Source: Halomonas litopenaei (GTDB lineage Bacteria > Pseudomonadota > Gammaproteobacteria > Pseudomonadales > Halomonadaceae). From it: a stretch of 64,000 nt of DNA. A program made the translations under genes and the position numbers. The stretch is from the NCBI RefSeq assembly GCF_017303055.1, contig NZ_JAEKJT010000005.1, positions 186,001 through 250,000 of the forward strand. The letters are read 5' to 3'. Below, piece after piece: positions 41,725 to 54,113 of this stretch. The notes beneath the pieces were generated by a model, which worked only from the letters and a program-made list of their open reading frames with translations, was not told the DNA's origin and did no database searches. The stretch's first letter is position 1, and each line of letters opens with the position of its first letter.

Positions 41725-43095
41725 TCACTTCCCGATGCAGAAGCTGCCGAAGATCTCGCCCAGCAGGTCATCGGCGCTGAATTCACCCGTGATCTCTCCC
41801 AGGGCTTGCTGCGCGTCTCGCAGGTCCTCGGCCAGCAGCTCGCCGGCACCATGGCCCATGAGCTGGGCATTGCCGTTATCCATGGCCTCCTTGGCCCTGT
41901 CCAGGGCATCCAGGTGTCGCCGTCGTGCGGAGAACCGGCCTTCGGTGGTGGCTTGGAAGCCCATGATGCTCTTGAGATGGGACTTCAGGTTATCCACACC
42001 CTCGCCAGAGCGGGCTGACAGCCGGAGGGTAGGTGGGGTTGTGGATAGATCGAGCCCCGCTGCTTCACCACTCTGGTCGACCTTGTTGCGTACCAGAGTG
42101 AGGCGAGCAGGGTCTGGCAGTCGTTCGACAAACTCTGGCCATATCTGCATAGGGTCGGTGGCACTGGTGGTCGTGGCATCCACCAGCAGCAGCACGCGGT
42201 CGGCCTTCTCGATTTCGCTCCAGGCCCGTGCAACCCCGATCTTCTCCACCGCATCCGGGGTGTCCCGCAAGCCCGCCGTATCGATGATATGCAGCGGCAT
42301 CCCGTCCAGGTGGATATGCTCACGCAGGACGTCTCTGGTGGTGCCTTCGATGTCGGTGACGATCGCCGTATCCTGCTCTGTCAGCGCGTTGAGCAGGCTC
42401 GACTTGCCGGCATTGGGGCGTCCGGCAATGACCACGCTCATGCCTTCGCGCATCAAGGCACCTTGGTTGGCGCTGGCTCGCACATCGGCCAGCTGGTCCA
42501 TCAATTGCTGAAGCTTGGCGGCGACGTGGCCATCGGCAAGAAAGTCGATTTCCTCCTCAGGGAAGTCGATGGCCGCCTCGACGTACATGCGCAGCTCGAT
42601 CAGTCGCTGAACCAGGGATTGGACGCGGCTGGAAAACTCACCCTGCAGGGAGCGCAGAGCGTTCTCTGCCGCTGTCCGAGAGCTGGCGTCGATCAGGTCG
42701 GCGATGGCTTCTGCCTGGGCCAGGTCAAGCTTGTCGTTGAGGAAGGCGCGTTCAGAGAATTCGCCTGGCCTTGCCAGCCGGGCGCCGAGGGAGACACAGC
42801 GCTCCAGCAGCATATCCATGATCATCGGACCGCCATGCCCCTGCAGTTCCAGCACGTCTTCTCCGGTGAAGGAGTGGGGGCCCTGGAAGAACAGCGCAAT
42901 ACCCTCATCAATAATGCTGTCAGCACCCCTGAAAGGGCCATAGAACGCTTGGCGTGGCTCAGGTTGATGGCCCAGCATCGCCTTGGCGATGTCCCGACAG
43001 GCAGGGCCTGACACGCGAATGATGCCGACGCCTCCACGCCCGGGCGGGGTAGCAAGTGCGCAAATGCTGTCCTGGGTATAAAGCGGGGCGGTCAT
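41725..43095 (-). CDS. mnmE: tRNA uridine-5-carboxymethylaminomethyl GTPase MnmE
   Basis: The 456-residue protein is the K+-activated GTPase partner of MnmG. It has the N-terminal tetrahydrofolate-binding domain (about 1-120), with [20 protein letters not shown]. The G domain starts near 215 with [14 protein letters not shown]. The C-terminal FCIGK carries the conserved cysteine. AGGAG lies 7 bases before the ATG. It lies 137 bp downstream of yidC, as in other origin regions, but not beside mnmG. Confidence 0.98.
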   Translation of the reverse strand: MTAPLYTQDSICALATPPGRGGVGIIRVSGPACRDIAKAMLGHQPEPRQAFYGPFRGADSIIDEGIALFFQGPHSFTGEDVLELQGHGGPMIMDMLLERCVSLGARLARPGEFSERAFLNDKLDLAQAEAIADLIDASSRTAAENALRSLQGEFSSRVQSLVQRLIELRMYVEAAIDFPEEEIDFLADGHVAAKLQQLMDQLADVRASANQGALMREGMSVVIAGRPNAGKSSLLNALTEQDTAIVTDIEGTTRDVLREHIHLDGMPLHIIDTAGLRDTPDAVEKIGVARAWSEIEKADRVLLLVDATTTSATDPMQIWPEFVERLPDPARLTLVRNKVDQSGEAAGLDLSTTPPTLRLSARSGEGVDNLKSHLKSIMGFQATTEGRFSARRRHLDALDRAKEAMDNGNAQLMGHGAGELLAEDLRDAQQALGEITGEFSADDLLGEIFGSFCIGK

Positions 43096-43194
43096 ATCCA
43101 AGCTCCTGAAGGATTGGGCCTATTGTCGGGTGCCTGACAGCGCATTGCCAGCCTAGCGGGACACGCCTGTCAGGCTCGCCGGCCTGAAACGACA

Positions 43195-43216
43195 AACCCC
43201 CGCCGAGGCGGGGGTT
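43195..43216 (-). terminator. Terminator of the rpmH-rnpA-yidC transcript
   Basis: AACCCCCGCC (43195-43204) and GGCGGGGGTT (43207-43216) form a perfect stem 21 bases after the yidC stop. The minus strand continues TTTGTCG. Confidence 0.85.
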
Positions 43217-43237
43217 CACTTGCTGATCACACGGGGC

Positions 43238-44914
43238 TTACTTGGTCTTCAAGCCCTTGCCGACCTCGGGGTCGTCCTCGATCTTGCGGGTGATCACATA
43301 CTGCTGAACGATTGAGATGCAGTTGTTGCACACCCAGTAGATGACCAGACCTGCAGGGAACCACAGGAAGAAGAAGGTGAAGACGATCGGCAGCATCTTC
43401 ATGATCTTCGCCTGCATCGGGTCCGGAGGTGTCGGGTTGAGCAGCTGCTGCACGAACATTGATGCCCCCATCAGGATCGGCAGCACAAAGTACGGGTCCT
43501 TCACCGACAGATCCTGAATCCACAGCATGAACGGTGCATGGCGCAGTTCGACGGATTCCAGCAGCATCCAGTAAAGCGCGATGAACACCGGCATCTGGAT
43601 GAGGATCGGCAAACAGCCACCCAGAGGATTGATCTTTTCCTTCTGGTAGAACTTCATCATCTCCTGAGACATCTTCTGGCGATCATCGCCGAAGCGCTCC
43701 TTGAGACGCTGCATTTCCGGACCCAGCTTGCGCATGCGTGCCATGGACTTGTAGGCCTTGGCAGACAGCGGCCACAGGGCAGCCTTGACCATGATGGTCA
43801 GGATCACGATGGACCAGCCCCAGTTGCCGATCAGGCTGTGGATATGATCCAGCAGCCAGAACAACGGGTTGGCGATAAACCACAGCCAGCCGAAATCGAC
43901 CGTCAGCTCCAGGTTGGGGGCAACGGCCTCGAGGCGCTCCTGGACCTTGGGGCCCATGTACAGTGTCGCGCCAAGGCTGGCTTCTGCCCCCGGTTCCAGC
44001 GTCTGAGACTGACCAGCGAAGGCGGCGACGTTACGGTCCTGACTATCGGTGGCAGCGTAGAAAAGATTGTCCTGCTGCTGCGGCGGCACCCAGGCAGAGG
44101 TGAAGTAGTGCTGAATGATGGCGACCCAGCCGCCCTCGACTTCACGATTCTGGAAGTTCCCGGCCTGGATGTCCTCGAAATCGATCTTTTCGTAGCGGTT
44201 GTCCGGTGACGAATAGGCAGCACCCAGGAAGGAACGCATGCCCATCTTGGGACCCGTTGAAGGATCGGGGTTGTTGTCCCGTGCCAGTTGCCCGATGAAG
44301 CGTGCACTGACGGCGGACTCGCCACCATTGGCCAGCAGGTAGGACACATTGACCGCATAGTCGTCACGCTTGAAGGTAAAGCGCTTGATGATATCGATGC
44401 CGTTGACGGTGGCGGTCATGTCGACTTGCAGGCTGTCCTGGCCATCGACCATGCGATATTCGGTCTTCTCCGGGGCAAAGGCGATGCGGCCGCTGTTGCC
44501 ATCAAGCTGAAGCCCTGAACGTGCGACGTAGCTCAGCGTGCTGTTGTTGGACAGCAGCACGTAAGGACGATCTCCGTCCTGGCTCATCAGGTGCTGCGGC
44601 AAGGCGGCGTAGACGATATCGCCACCTTGAGGATCAATGCGTACGTCGAGCACGTCGGTGATGACCGCGACGAGATCTCGACTATTGGCGGCGGGCTCGC
44701 TGCTGCCCGGCAGTTCACTGCCAACATCATTGGCGGAACTGGGTGCCGCGAGGCCTTGAGAAGAAGAAGCGTCGCTGGCATCTGCTGCGTTGCTGGTGAT
44801 AGCCGGAGCATCGGGAGTGCTCGGCGGCTGACCATAATCCTGGTTCCACTGCACCATGATCAGATAGGCGAGCACCGCCAGGGGTATCAGCAGGAGTAGT
44901 CGTTTTACGTCCAT
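43238..44914 (-). CDS. yidC: Membrane protein insertase YidC
   Basis: YidC inserts and folds inner-membrane proteins, alone or with Sec. The 558-residue protein has an N-terminal membrane helix (about 5-22), a large periplasmic domain (about 60-340) and the conserved five-helix core (about 350-550). Core motifs include WGWSIVILTIMVKAALWPL, GGCLPILIQMPVFIALYWML and FFLWFPAGLVIYWVCNNCIS. Its size is typical. The gap to rnpA, where yidD normally sits, is only 200 bp. Confidence 0.98.
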   Translation of the reverse strand: MDVKRLLLLIPLAVLAYLIMVQWNQDYGQPPSTPDAPAITSNAADASDASSSQGLAAPSSANDVGSELPGSSEPAANSRDLVAVITDVLDVRIDPQGGDIVYAALPQHLMSQDGDRPYVLLSNNSTLSYVARSGLQLDGNSGRIAFAPEKTEYRMVDGQDSLQVDMTATVNGIDIIKRFTFKRDDYAVNVSYLLANGGESAVSARFIGQLARDNNPDPSTGPKMGMRSFLGAAYSSPDNRYEKIDFEDIQAGNFQNREVEGGWVAIIQHYFTSAWVPPQQQDNLFYAATDSQDRNVAAFAGQSQTLEPGAEASLGATLYMGPKVQERLEAVAPNLELTVDFGWLWFIANPLFWLLDHIHSLIGNWGWSIVILTIMVKAALWPLSAKAYKSMARMRKLGPEMQRLKERFGDDRQKMSQEMMKFYQKEKINPLGGCLPILIQMPVFIALYWMLLESVELRHAPFMLWIQDLSVKDPYFVLPILMGASMFVQQLLNPTPPDPMQAKIMKMLPIVFTFFFLWFPAGLVIYWVCNNCISIVQQYVITRKIEDDPEVGKGLKTK

Positions 44915-45114
44915 GAGGGGTCTGCCCGAAGGGAAGTGAACATGCCGATGGCGTCACGCGAGACGCCTGCGTGAAATACACGAAAGCCTGCCAGAGGCAG
45001 GCCAAGATTCGTACGAAGACGTTCCGCGTCGCGAGAGGTGACGTCAAGGGGCCAGGAGAGGGACTCGCTCATGCTCAGACGGAGTGTGGTCGGCATCGCA
45101 CAGTCTCTCACTAC

Positions 45115-45540
45115 CTAGCTGCGGCGTCGCTGCGGCTCTGGCTGGGCAGCACCGGCCTGGCGAGGATCTTTCGAGAGTCGTGACTTTTCAGCCTCTCGTT
45201 CAAGGCGACGCCACATACCGAACAATTGTCGCTGCACGGTATCGTTGTCGGCCTCGTTGATGCCACGTCTGGCCAGCAGGACGATATCCACAGAGGGAAG
45301 TCGGTGCTGGGCATGGCGAACGGACTCTCGAGCCAGTCGCTTCAGTCGGTTGCGATCTACCGCTCGGCGTACGTTCTTCTTGCTGAAGACAAGGCCCAGG
45401 CGCGGGTGCCCCAGTTCATTGGGAACAGCCAGCGCCATCAGGCCTTTGCCGTGAACCTTGTACACCGCCCCATCAAACACACGGCGGTAGTCCCCGGCAG
45501 TCAGCAAGCGGCAGTGCCGGGGAAAGGTCAGACAGGTCAC
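45115..45540 (-). CDS. rnpA: Ribonuclease P protein component
   Basis: The 141-residue basic protein assists the RNase P RNA in tRNA 5' processing. Family features include the N-terminal FPRHCRLLTAGDYRRVFDGA and the RNR motif RAVDRNRLKRLARESVR (about 62-78). I use the GTG giving VTCLTFPRHCR, which lies just after rpmH; the same frame runs through rpmH without translation evidence. The C-terminus is extended and Arg/Gln-rich (about 118-141). Confidence 0.94.
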   Translation of the reverse strand: MTCLTFPRHCRLLTAGDYRRVFDGAVYKVHGKGLMALAVPNELGHPRLGLVFSKKNVRRAVDRNRLKRLARESVRHAQHRLPSVDIVLLARRGINEADNDTVQRQLFGMWRRLEREAEKSRLSKDPRQAGAAQPEPQRRRS

Positions 45541-45551
45541 GCAGGACCTGC

Positions 45552-45686
45552 TTAGGCGCTCAGGCGCTTGCGGCCTTTGGCACGGCGACGTGCCAGAACG
45601 GCGCGGCCGTTCTTGGTAGCCATGCGAGCACGGAAGCCGTGCGCGCGCTTGCGCTTGAGAACGCTCGGTTGGAATGTGCGCTTCAT
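45552..45686 (-). CDS. rpmH: 50S ribosomal protein L34
   Basis: The 44-residue ribosomal protein was found by translating the minus strand upstream of rnp[21 protein letters not shown], ending [11 protein letters not shown]. It is complete and begins with the canonical MKRTFQPS. rnpA starts 11 bases after its stop. It marks the left border of the probable oriC. Confidence 0.98.
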   Translation of the reverse strand: MKRTFQPSVLKRKRAHGFRARMATKNGRAVLARRRAKGRKRLSA

Positions 45687-45889
45687 AACTCGTTAATCCC
45701 ACAGTGGTTTTTTGGAACGGATAGACATCCAGAGGCGCCCGGAATCCGCTCGGGCCTCCGGGGGTATTCGGCTCAAGACCGGACATTTTAGTGATTTCAA
45801 GCCCCGGGTGCAATCTTTTCACTGAGCGCCCGACATCGAGGAGTGCGCGCTGGTCGCTGGCGATGTGGGGGCTTGTGATTTCACGGAGC

Positions 45890-46190
45890 AGCGTTTCCTT
45901 AACACTACTACTAGAGGAAGTTCTTGATTGATGTTGTGATTATTACTGGGGATAAAGATTGTGGATAAGTTATACAACTATCAACATATCATCATGTTGC
46001 GTTGCAAATAAGAATGTGGAGAAGACGTTGAGCAGCTGAGGGCAGCCGGTGCAAGGAAGGTGAACAGGATGCGAAAATATCCACAGCCCGGATGATGCGT
46101 TCAGCTTGTCCCCGACTCATCATGGGTAGCAAACATGTGTTGTCCACAATGTTTTTCAGGCCCTCAAGTCGTGTGGATAACTCGTTCAGA
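45890..46190. promoter_or_regulatory. oriC: Probable replication origin oriC in the rpmH-dnaA intergenic region
   Basis: The intergenic region (45687-46233) has an AT-rich core at about 45915-46015. Perfect DnaA boxes TGTGGATAA lie at 45960-45968 and 46172-46180. One-mismatch boxes are at 46015 (TGTGGAGAA), 46077 (ATATCCACA) and 46140 (TTGTCCACA). A TAG-triplet run on the minus strand (revcomp of ACTACTACTAG, 45904-45914) resembles a DnaA-trio. Genes diverge from this point (rpmH leftward, dnaA rightward), matching Pseudomonas-type origins between rpmH and dnaA. The dnaA promoter is presumably here as well. Confidence 0.75.
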
Positions 46191-46233
46191 CGCAGCTACA
46201 ATATGCGGTCGTTCTTCAACCAAGGTAGCTCGC

Positions 46234-47706
46234 GTGTCGCTCGCTCTCTGGCAACAGTGTCTACAAACCCTTCAGGATGAACTGAGTTCCCAGCAGTTCA
46301 ACACCTGGATTCGCCCATTGCAGGCGGAAGAAGGGGAGTCCAATCAGCTTCGGCTGCTGGCACCCAATCGCTTTGTTCGCGATTGGGTCAGTGACAAGTA
46401 TGCAAAGCGAATCAGTGAGTTGATGCGGGAGCTTGCGCCGGCAAAGCCGCCTAAAGTGATGCTCACTGTGGGGAGCCGACGGGCAGCGTCGCCCGCTCCC
46501 CAGACGCGGGATCTGGGTGATCCGGTCTCCGCCAGCGCGCCACGTGCCCCCGCGGTGCATACCCCACCCCGTGGCGATGTCGGCGATGAAAGGGAAGTCG
46601 ACCGGCTGCGGGACGAGGGCAACGACCCGGTGGCTCGCTCCGCTGGAGGGGAGCGTCAGGTACAGGTAGAGGGTAGCCTCAAGCACTCCAGCGGGCTGAA
46701 TCCCAATTTCACCTTCGAGACCTTCGTCGAGGGCAAGTCAAACCAGCTGGCTCGAGCCGCGTCTCGCCAGGTGTCGGAAAACCCCGGCGGTGCCTACAAT
46801 CCTTTGTTCCTGTACGGTGGGGTGGGTCTTGGTAAGACACACTTGATGCACGCGGTCGGTAACGCGTTGGCAGGGCGCCGCGAGAACGCCAGAGTGGTGT
46901 ATCTCCATTCCGAGCGGTTCGTTGCCGATATGGTCAAGGCGCTGCAGTTGAATGCCATCAACGATTTCAAGCGTTTCTATCGTAGTGTCGATGCGCTGTT
47001 GATCGATGACATCCAGTTCTTTGCCGGCAAGGAACGCTCCCAGGAAGAATTTTTCCATACCTTCAATGCGCTGCTTGAAGGCGGTCAGCAGATGATTCTG
47101 ACGTCTGACCGCTATCCCAAGGAGATCAGTGGGGTCGAGGAACGCCTCAAGTCTCGCTTTGGCTGGGGCCTGACGGTTGCCATCGAGCCCCCCGAGCTCG
47201 AGACGCGAGTCGCGATCTTGATGAAGAAGGCGGATCAGGCAAAGGTCGACTTGCCCCACGATGCGGCGTTCTTCATTGCCCAGAAGATCCGTTCGAATGT
47301 GCGCGAGCTGGAAGGTGCCTTGAAGAAAGTCATCGCTGACTCGCACTTCATGGGCAAGCCGATTACCCAGGACTTTATTCGGGAGTCGCTCAAGGATTTG
47401 CTGGCCCTCCAGGACAAGCAGGTAGGCGTGGACAATATTCAGCGCACTGTCGCTGAGTATTACAAGATCAAGCTGGCCGACCTTCTGTCGAAGCGACGTT
47501 CGCGTTCAGTGGCTCGCCCGCGCCAGGTCGCCATGGCATTGGCCAAGGAGCTGACGAACCATAGCCTGCCCGAAATCGGGGATGCCTTTGGGGGCCGTGA
47601 CCACACCACCGTGCTGCATGCTTGCCGAAAGGTGCAGGCGCTGCAGGAAGAAAATGCCGACATCCGTGAAGACTACAAGAACCTGCTGCGGTTGCTGACA
47701 AGCTGA
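46234..47706 (+). CDS. dnaA: Chromosomal replication initiator DnaA
   Basis: The 490-residue AAA+ initiator binds DnaA boxes and opens oriC. The GTG start giving [17 protein letters not shown] follows AAGGTAGC; an upstream frame is rejected. Domain I covers about 1-90, and a variable acidic/Pro-rich linker about 90-150. The AAA+ domain has Walker [16 protein letters not shown] and Walker [13 protein letters not shown]. The C-terminal domain IV signature [15 protein letters not shown] lies near 450-464. Confidence 0.98.
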   Translation: MSLALWQQCLQTLQDELSSQQFNTWIRPLQAEEGESNQLRLLAPNRFVRDWVSDKYAKRISELMRELAPAKPPKVMLTVGSRRAASPAPQTRDLGDPVSASAPRAPAVHTPPRGDVGDEREVDRLRDEGNDPVARSAGGERQVQVEGSLKHSSGLNPNFTFETFVEGKSNQLARAASRQVSENPGGAYNPLFLYGGVGLGKTHLMHAVGNALAGRRENARVVYLHSERFVADMVKALQLNAINDFKRFYRSVDALLIDDIQFFAGKERSQEEFFHTFNALLEGGQQMILTSDRYPKEISGVEERLKSRFGWGLTVAIEPPELETRVAILMKKADQAKVDLPHDAAFFIAQKIRSNVRELEGALKKVIADSHFMGKPITQDFIRESLKDLLALQDKQVGVDNIQRTVAEYYKIKLADLLSKRRSRSVARPRQVAMALAKELTNHSLPEIGDAFGGRDHTTVLHACRKVQALQEENADIREDYKNLLRLLTS

Positions 47707-47900
47707 GGCTGAGTGGCCAACCACGGCATTCAATGCTGTGTCATCACACCCCAGAGGGGTTGCCCGGGGGCCATGGATGTATCGATGACGTCTGACCCTG
47801 GGCGATACTATGCCACCAAGACACACAGCGCCTGTGGCGCCGTGTATATGTCACTGACTGATACCCCGTCTCACTCTCTCGGACAAGAAGTGGAGCCGAC

Positions 47901-49004
47901 ATGAAATTTTCCATCTCCCGCGAAGCGCTACTGCGGCCGTTGACGCTGGTCGCCGGCGTGGTCGAGCGTCGGCAGACCTTGCCGGTGCTTTCCAATGTGC
48001 TGATCCAGGTCGAGCAAGACGAAGTCGCGCTGACCGGTACCGATCTAGAGGTTGAGCTGGTCGGCCGCACTGTCGCTAGCCAGGTCGACGAGCCCGGCGC
48101 GATCACAGTTCCGGCGCGCAAGCTGATGGATATCTGCAAGTCACTACCGGATCAGTCTGAGCTTGAGCTGTCCATCGAGGATGGTCGTGCCGTTCTGCGA
48201 AGTGGGCGTTCGAGATTTACCTTGTCGACGCTTCCGGTGGCTGAGTTTCCGAATATCGAAGATGGCCAGAGCAGCGTAGAGTTGGCGCTTCCGCGGGGGA
48301 CGCTCAAGCAGCTTATCGATGCGACCTCATTCGCCATGGCACAGCAGGATGTGCGCTATTACTTGAATGGTCTGCTGCTGGAGTTCGCCCCTAACCTGGT
48401 TCGCTCCGTCGCGACCGACGGCCACCGTCTGGCGGTGTGCTCTCGGCCCGCCGACATCCAGGTCAGTGCTTCCCAGAAGCTGATCGTGCCTCGCAAGGGC
48501 GTCCTGGAACTGGTGCGTCTACTGGATGACTCGGAAGAGCCCGTCAGTCTGACCCTCGGCTCGACCCATATTCGCGCCCACACCGGTGACTTTACCTTCA
48601 CCTCCAAGCTGGTAGACGGGAAGTTTCCGGACTATGAGCGAGTGGTCCCGAAGGGCGGTGACAAGGTCTTCATTGCCGAGCGAGCCGAGCTTCGTCAGGT
48701 CCTGTCGCGCACCGCGATTCTTTCCAACGAGAAGTATCGTGGCGTTCGTCTGAACCTTGAGGAAGGCAACTTGAGGGTGATGGCCAACAACCCTGAGCAG
48801 GAAGAAGCCGAAGAGAACATTGCTATCGAGTACAGCGGACCTGCCATGGAGATCGGCTTTAACGTCGGCTATCTGATCGATGTTCTCAATGCTGTCGGTG
48901 AAGACCGGGTGCAGATGACCTTGGGCGACCCTAACAGCAGTGCATTGATGGAAGAGCCGGGTGGTGGTGATGCGCTCTACGTCGTGATGCCGATGCGCCT
49001 TTGA
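47901..49004 (+). CDS. dnaN: DNA polymerase III beta sliding clamp
   Basis: The 367-residue clamp subunit has the family start MKFSISREALLRPLTLVAGV and ends in GDALYVVMPMRL, the typical C-terminus. A 194-bp gap after dnaA has no strong terminator, so partial co-transcription is likely. recF follows after 28 bp. Confidence 0.98.
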   Translation: MKFSISREALLRPLTLVAGVVERRQTLPVLSNVLIQVEQDEVALTGTDLEVELVGRTVASQVDEPGAITVPARKLMDICKSLPDQSELELSIEDGRAVLRSGRSRFTLSTLPVAEFPNIEDGQSSVELALPRGTLKQLIDATSFAMAQQDVRYYLNGLLLEFAPNLVRSVATDGHRLAVCSRPADIQVSASQKLIVPRKGVLELVRLLDDSEEPVSLTLGSTHIRAHTGDFTFTSKLVDGKFPDYERVVPKGGDKVFIAERAELRQVLSRTAILSNEKYRGVRLNLEEGNLRVMANNPEQEEAEENIAIEYSGPAMEIGFNVGYLIDVLNAVGEDRVQMTLGDPNSSALMEEPGGGDALYVVMPMRL

Positions 49005-49032
49005 TGTCATGTGCCGTGCTCAAGGCTGATAC

Positions 49033-52580
<3,548 letters not shown>

Positions 52581-52609
52581 ATCGTCCAGTTGGAGCATGG
52601 TGGCTTCGA

Positions 52610-52625
52610 TGTTTCACGTGAAACA
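52610..52625. promoter_or_regulatory. parS: parS site 3
   Basis: TGTTTCACGTGAAACA, 30 bases after the gyrB stop and just before its terminator. Confidence 0.93.
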
Positions 52626-52638
52626 TCGTCCCAGGAAG

Positions 52639-52668
52639 AGCCCGATCTGTTCTCAGGTCGGGCTTTTT
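52639..52668 (+). terminator. Terminator of gyrB
   Basis: AGCCCGATCT (52639-52648) pairs with AGGTCGGGCT (52655-52664) with one mismatch, followed by TTTTT and CG. Confidence 0.9.
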
Positions 52669-52969
52669 CGTGAGCGATGGATAAAACTTGCCGGGAGGCA
52701 TGTTGAAGCGTCGCGGTGAAGAGCCCGGATGACGAACCCTTGACCGGACATTTTAGATCAAGCCTCCCAGATCAATCCCCCTGTGGACAGCGTCTAGAGG
52801 CGCGATGGAAGCCTATTGATATACATAATATTTCCTGGATTCCAGCTGTGGATAACGTTGCGCGTAAAACGTCTGTTGATGCCTTTTTCGAAACGCGCCT
52901 GTGAATAATATTTCTAGATAGCGTAAGCCTTCTGTGGGTTGTGTCCCAATTTGGCGGTGGGACCCTCTT

Positions 52970-53050
52970 AAAGGGAAGGGAAGGGAAGGGAAGGGAAGGG
53001 AAGGGAAGGGAAGGGAAGAGGAGAGGAGAGGAGAGGAGAGGAGAAAAGAA
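52970..53050 (+). repeat. 81-nt pure purine tract of two pentanucleotide arrays
   Basis: Every base from 52970 to 53050 is A or G. The first part is nine copies of AAGGG (52971-53015). The second is AAGAG followed by GAGAG four times and GAGAA, AAGAA (53016-53050). Such mirror-like homopurine runs can form triplex or G-rich secondary structure. Confidence 0.95.
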
Positions 53051-53300
53051 TAGCGGAGCGCGTTGATGGCAAGCCGCCAAGGGGAGGAGCAAGCTGCTTA
53101 CGCTAACAGAAGGGATGGCGTGAAAACCCAGAAAAGATGGACCTGGCAACGTTAAAAGGTGACGTGGGCAGCGCTGGCTTTGCCATGATGATGTTTCATA
53201 ACTCATTGAATTAACGAAGGTGACGCTAAGCTCCTGCGCGTTTCTCACAGGAGCTTGGAGGGGGCGTCAGATAGACAACAGGATCCGTTCTACGCCGACA

Positions 53301-53316
53301 TGTTTCACGTGAAACA
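53301..53316. promoter_or_regulatory. parS: parS site 4
   Basis: TGTTTCACGTGAAACA, intergenic between the purine tract and gmhB. Confidence 0.93.
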
Positions 53317-53421
53317 TCGATATGATCGAATGCCAGCTAGTCTGATACCGCACATGCCGAGAACCGAGCAGCCGTGTAGTGTATGCACAAACTGTCCGGC
53401 CTCTCTTGTATATTCTGTGGC

Positions 53422-53994
53422 TCAGTCGGCGTGTTGGGTCGCAGATAGCAACACGTCGACGAAGTGGGCGAGGTCGTCATAGACCGTAACGTGACTCTTC
53501 GCTGCCTGAAGCTCCGGGTGCTTAGCAAGCGTCCGCTCACCCTTACCGGTGCGAACCAAGGCCTGGCGACAGCCCACCGCGTCACCCGCCTGAAGATCAC
53601 GCAGGCTATCACCTACCATCCAGCACCCTCTCAGGGTTTCCAAGCCTAATGCCGACTGGATTTGCAGGAGCAGACCCGGTAGTGGCTTGCGGCAGTCGCA
53701 CTGGTCGGTGTCGACGTGGGGGCAGTAGGCAATATGGTCAATGTTGCCGCCCTGAGCTTCAACCAGAGAGGTCATCCGCGCATGCATCAGCTCGAGAGTC
53801 GCGACATCATAATATCCTCTGCCGATGCCTGACTGGTTGGTAGCAACGGCAACTTGCCAGCCCGCCTGTGTCAGACGTGCGATAGCCGAAATGGCCGTTG
53901 GATAAGCCACCCACTCATCCAGTGATTTGATGTAGTTGTCGGAGTCACGGTTGATCACTCCGTCACGATCGAGAATGACGAGTCCCTGGGGCAT
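53422..53994 (-). CDS. gmhB: D-glycero-beta-D-manno-heptose-1,7-bisphosphate 7-phosphatase
   Basis: GmhB removes the 7-phosphate during LPS inner-core heptose synthesis. The 190-residue HAD phosphatase has LVILDRDGVINRDSDNYIKS near residue 4. It also has the zinc site CPHVDTDQCDCRKP (about 104-117). The ATG giving MPQGLVILD is chosen; a longer frame running through parS site 5 would produce a non-family N-terminus. It lies in the gyrB-glyS interval, as in Pseudomonas. Confidence 0.95.
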   Translation of the reverse strand: MPQGLVILDRDGVINRDSDNYIKSLDEWVAYPTAISAIARLTQAGWQVAVATNQSGIGRGYYDVATLELMHARMTSLVEAQGGNIDHIAYCPHVDTDQCDCRKPLPGLLLQIQSALGLETLRGCWMVGDSLRDLQAGDAVGCRQALVRTGKGERTLAKHPELQAAKSHVTVYDDLAHFVDVLLSATQHAD

Positions 53995-54061
53995 ATCGGC
54001 GTCTGCTGGAAGTAGTGTGTGGATGGCGAGTGCTGAGCAGGATCCCAGCAGTGTAGAGCGA

Positions 54062-54077
54062 TGTTTCACGTGAAACA
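54062..54077. promoter_or_regulatory. parS: parS site 5
   Basis: TGTTTCACGTGAAACA, in the gap between gmhB and the LysR-type regulator gene. Confidence 0.93.
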
Positions 54078-54113
54078 ATCACCGCAATGCCGTTGTCGTC
54101 GGGTGGCTTCTCA

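Larger units (their letters stand above)
52669..53421. other. Long intergenic region between gyrB and gmhB
   Basis: This region contains the purine tract (52970-53050) and parS site 4 (53301-53316). In Pseudomonas, plsC occupies the corresponding place. No functional gene was recognised; the longer frames are shadows of the repeat. Confidence 0.6.

Noticed and set aside
44905..45111. 68-aa minus-strand ORF where yidD would be expected
   Set aside because: Its sequence has none of the YidD cysteine or basic motifs, so I do not call it a gene.
52772..53248. 158-aa minus-strand ORF with Ser/Pro/Leu/Phe repeats
   Set aside because: The repeats are only the translation of the purine tract; there is no ribosome site or conserved domain.
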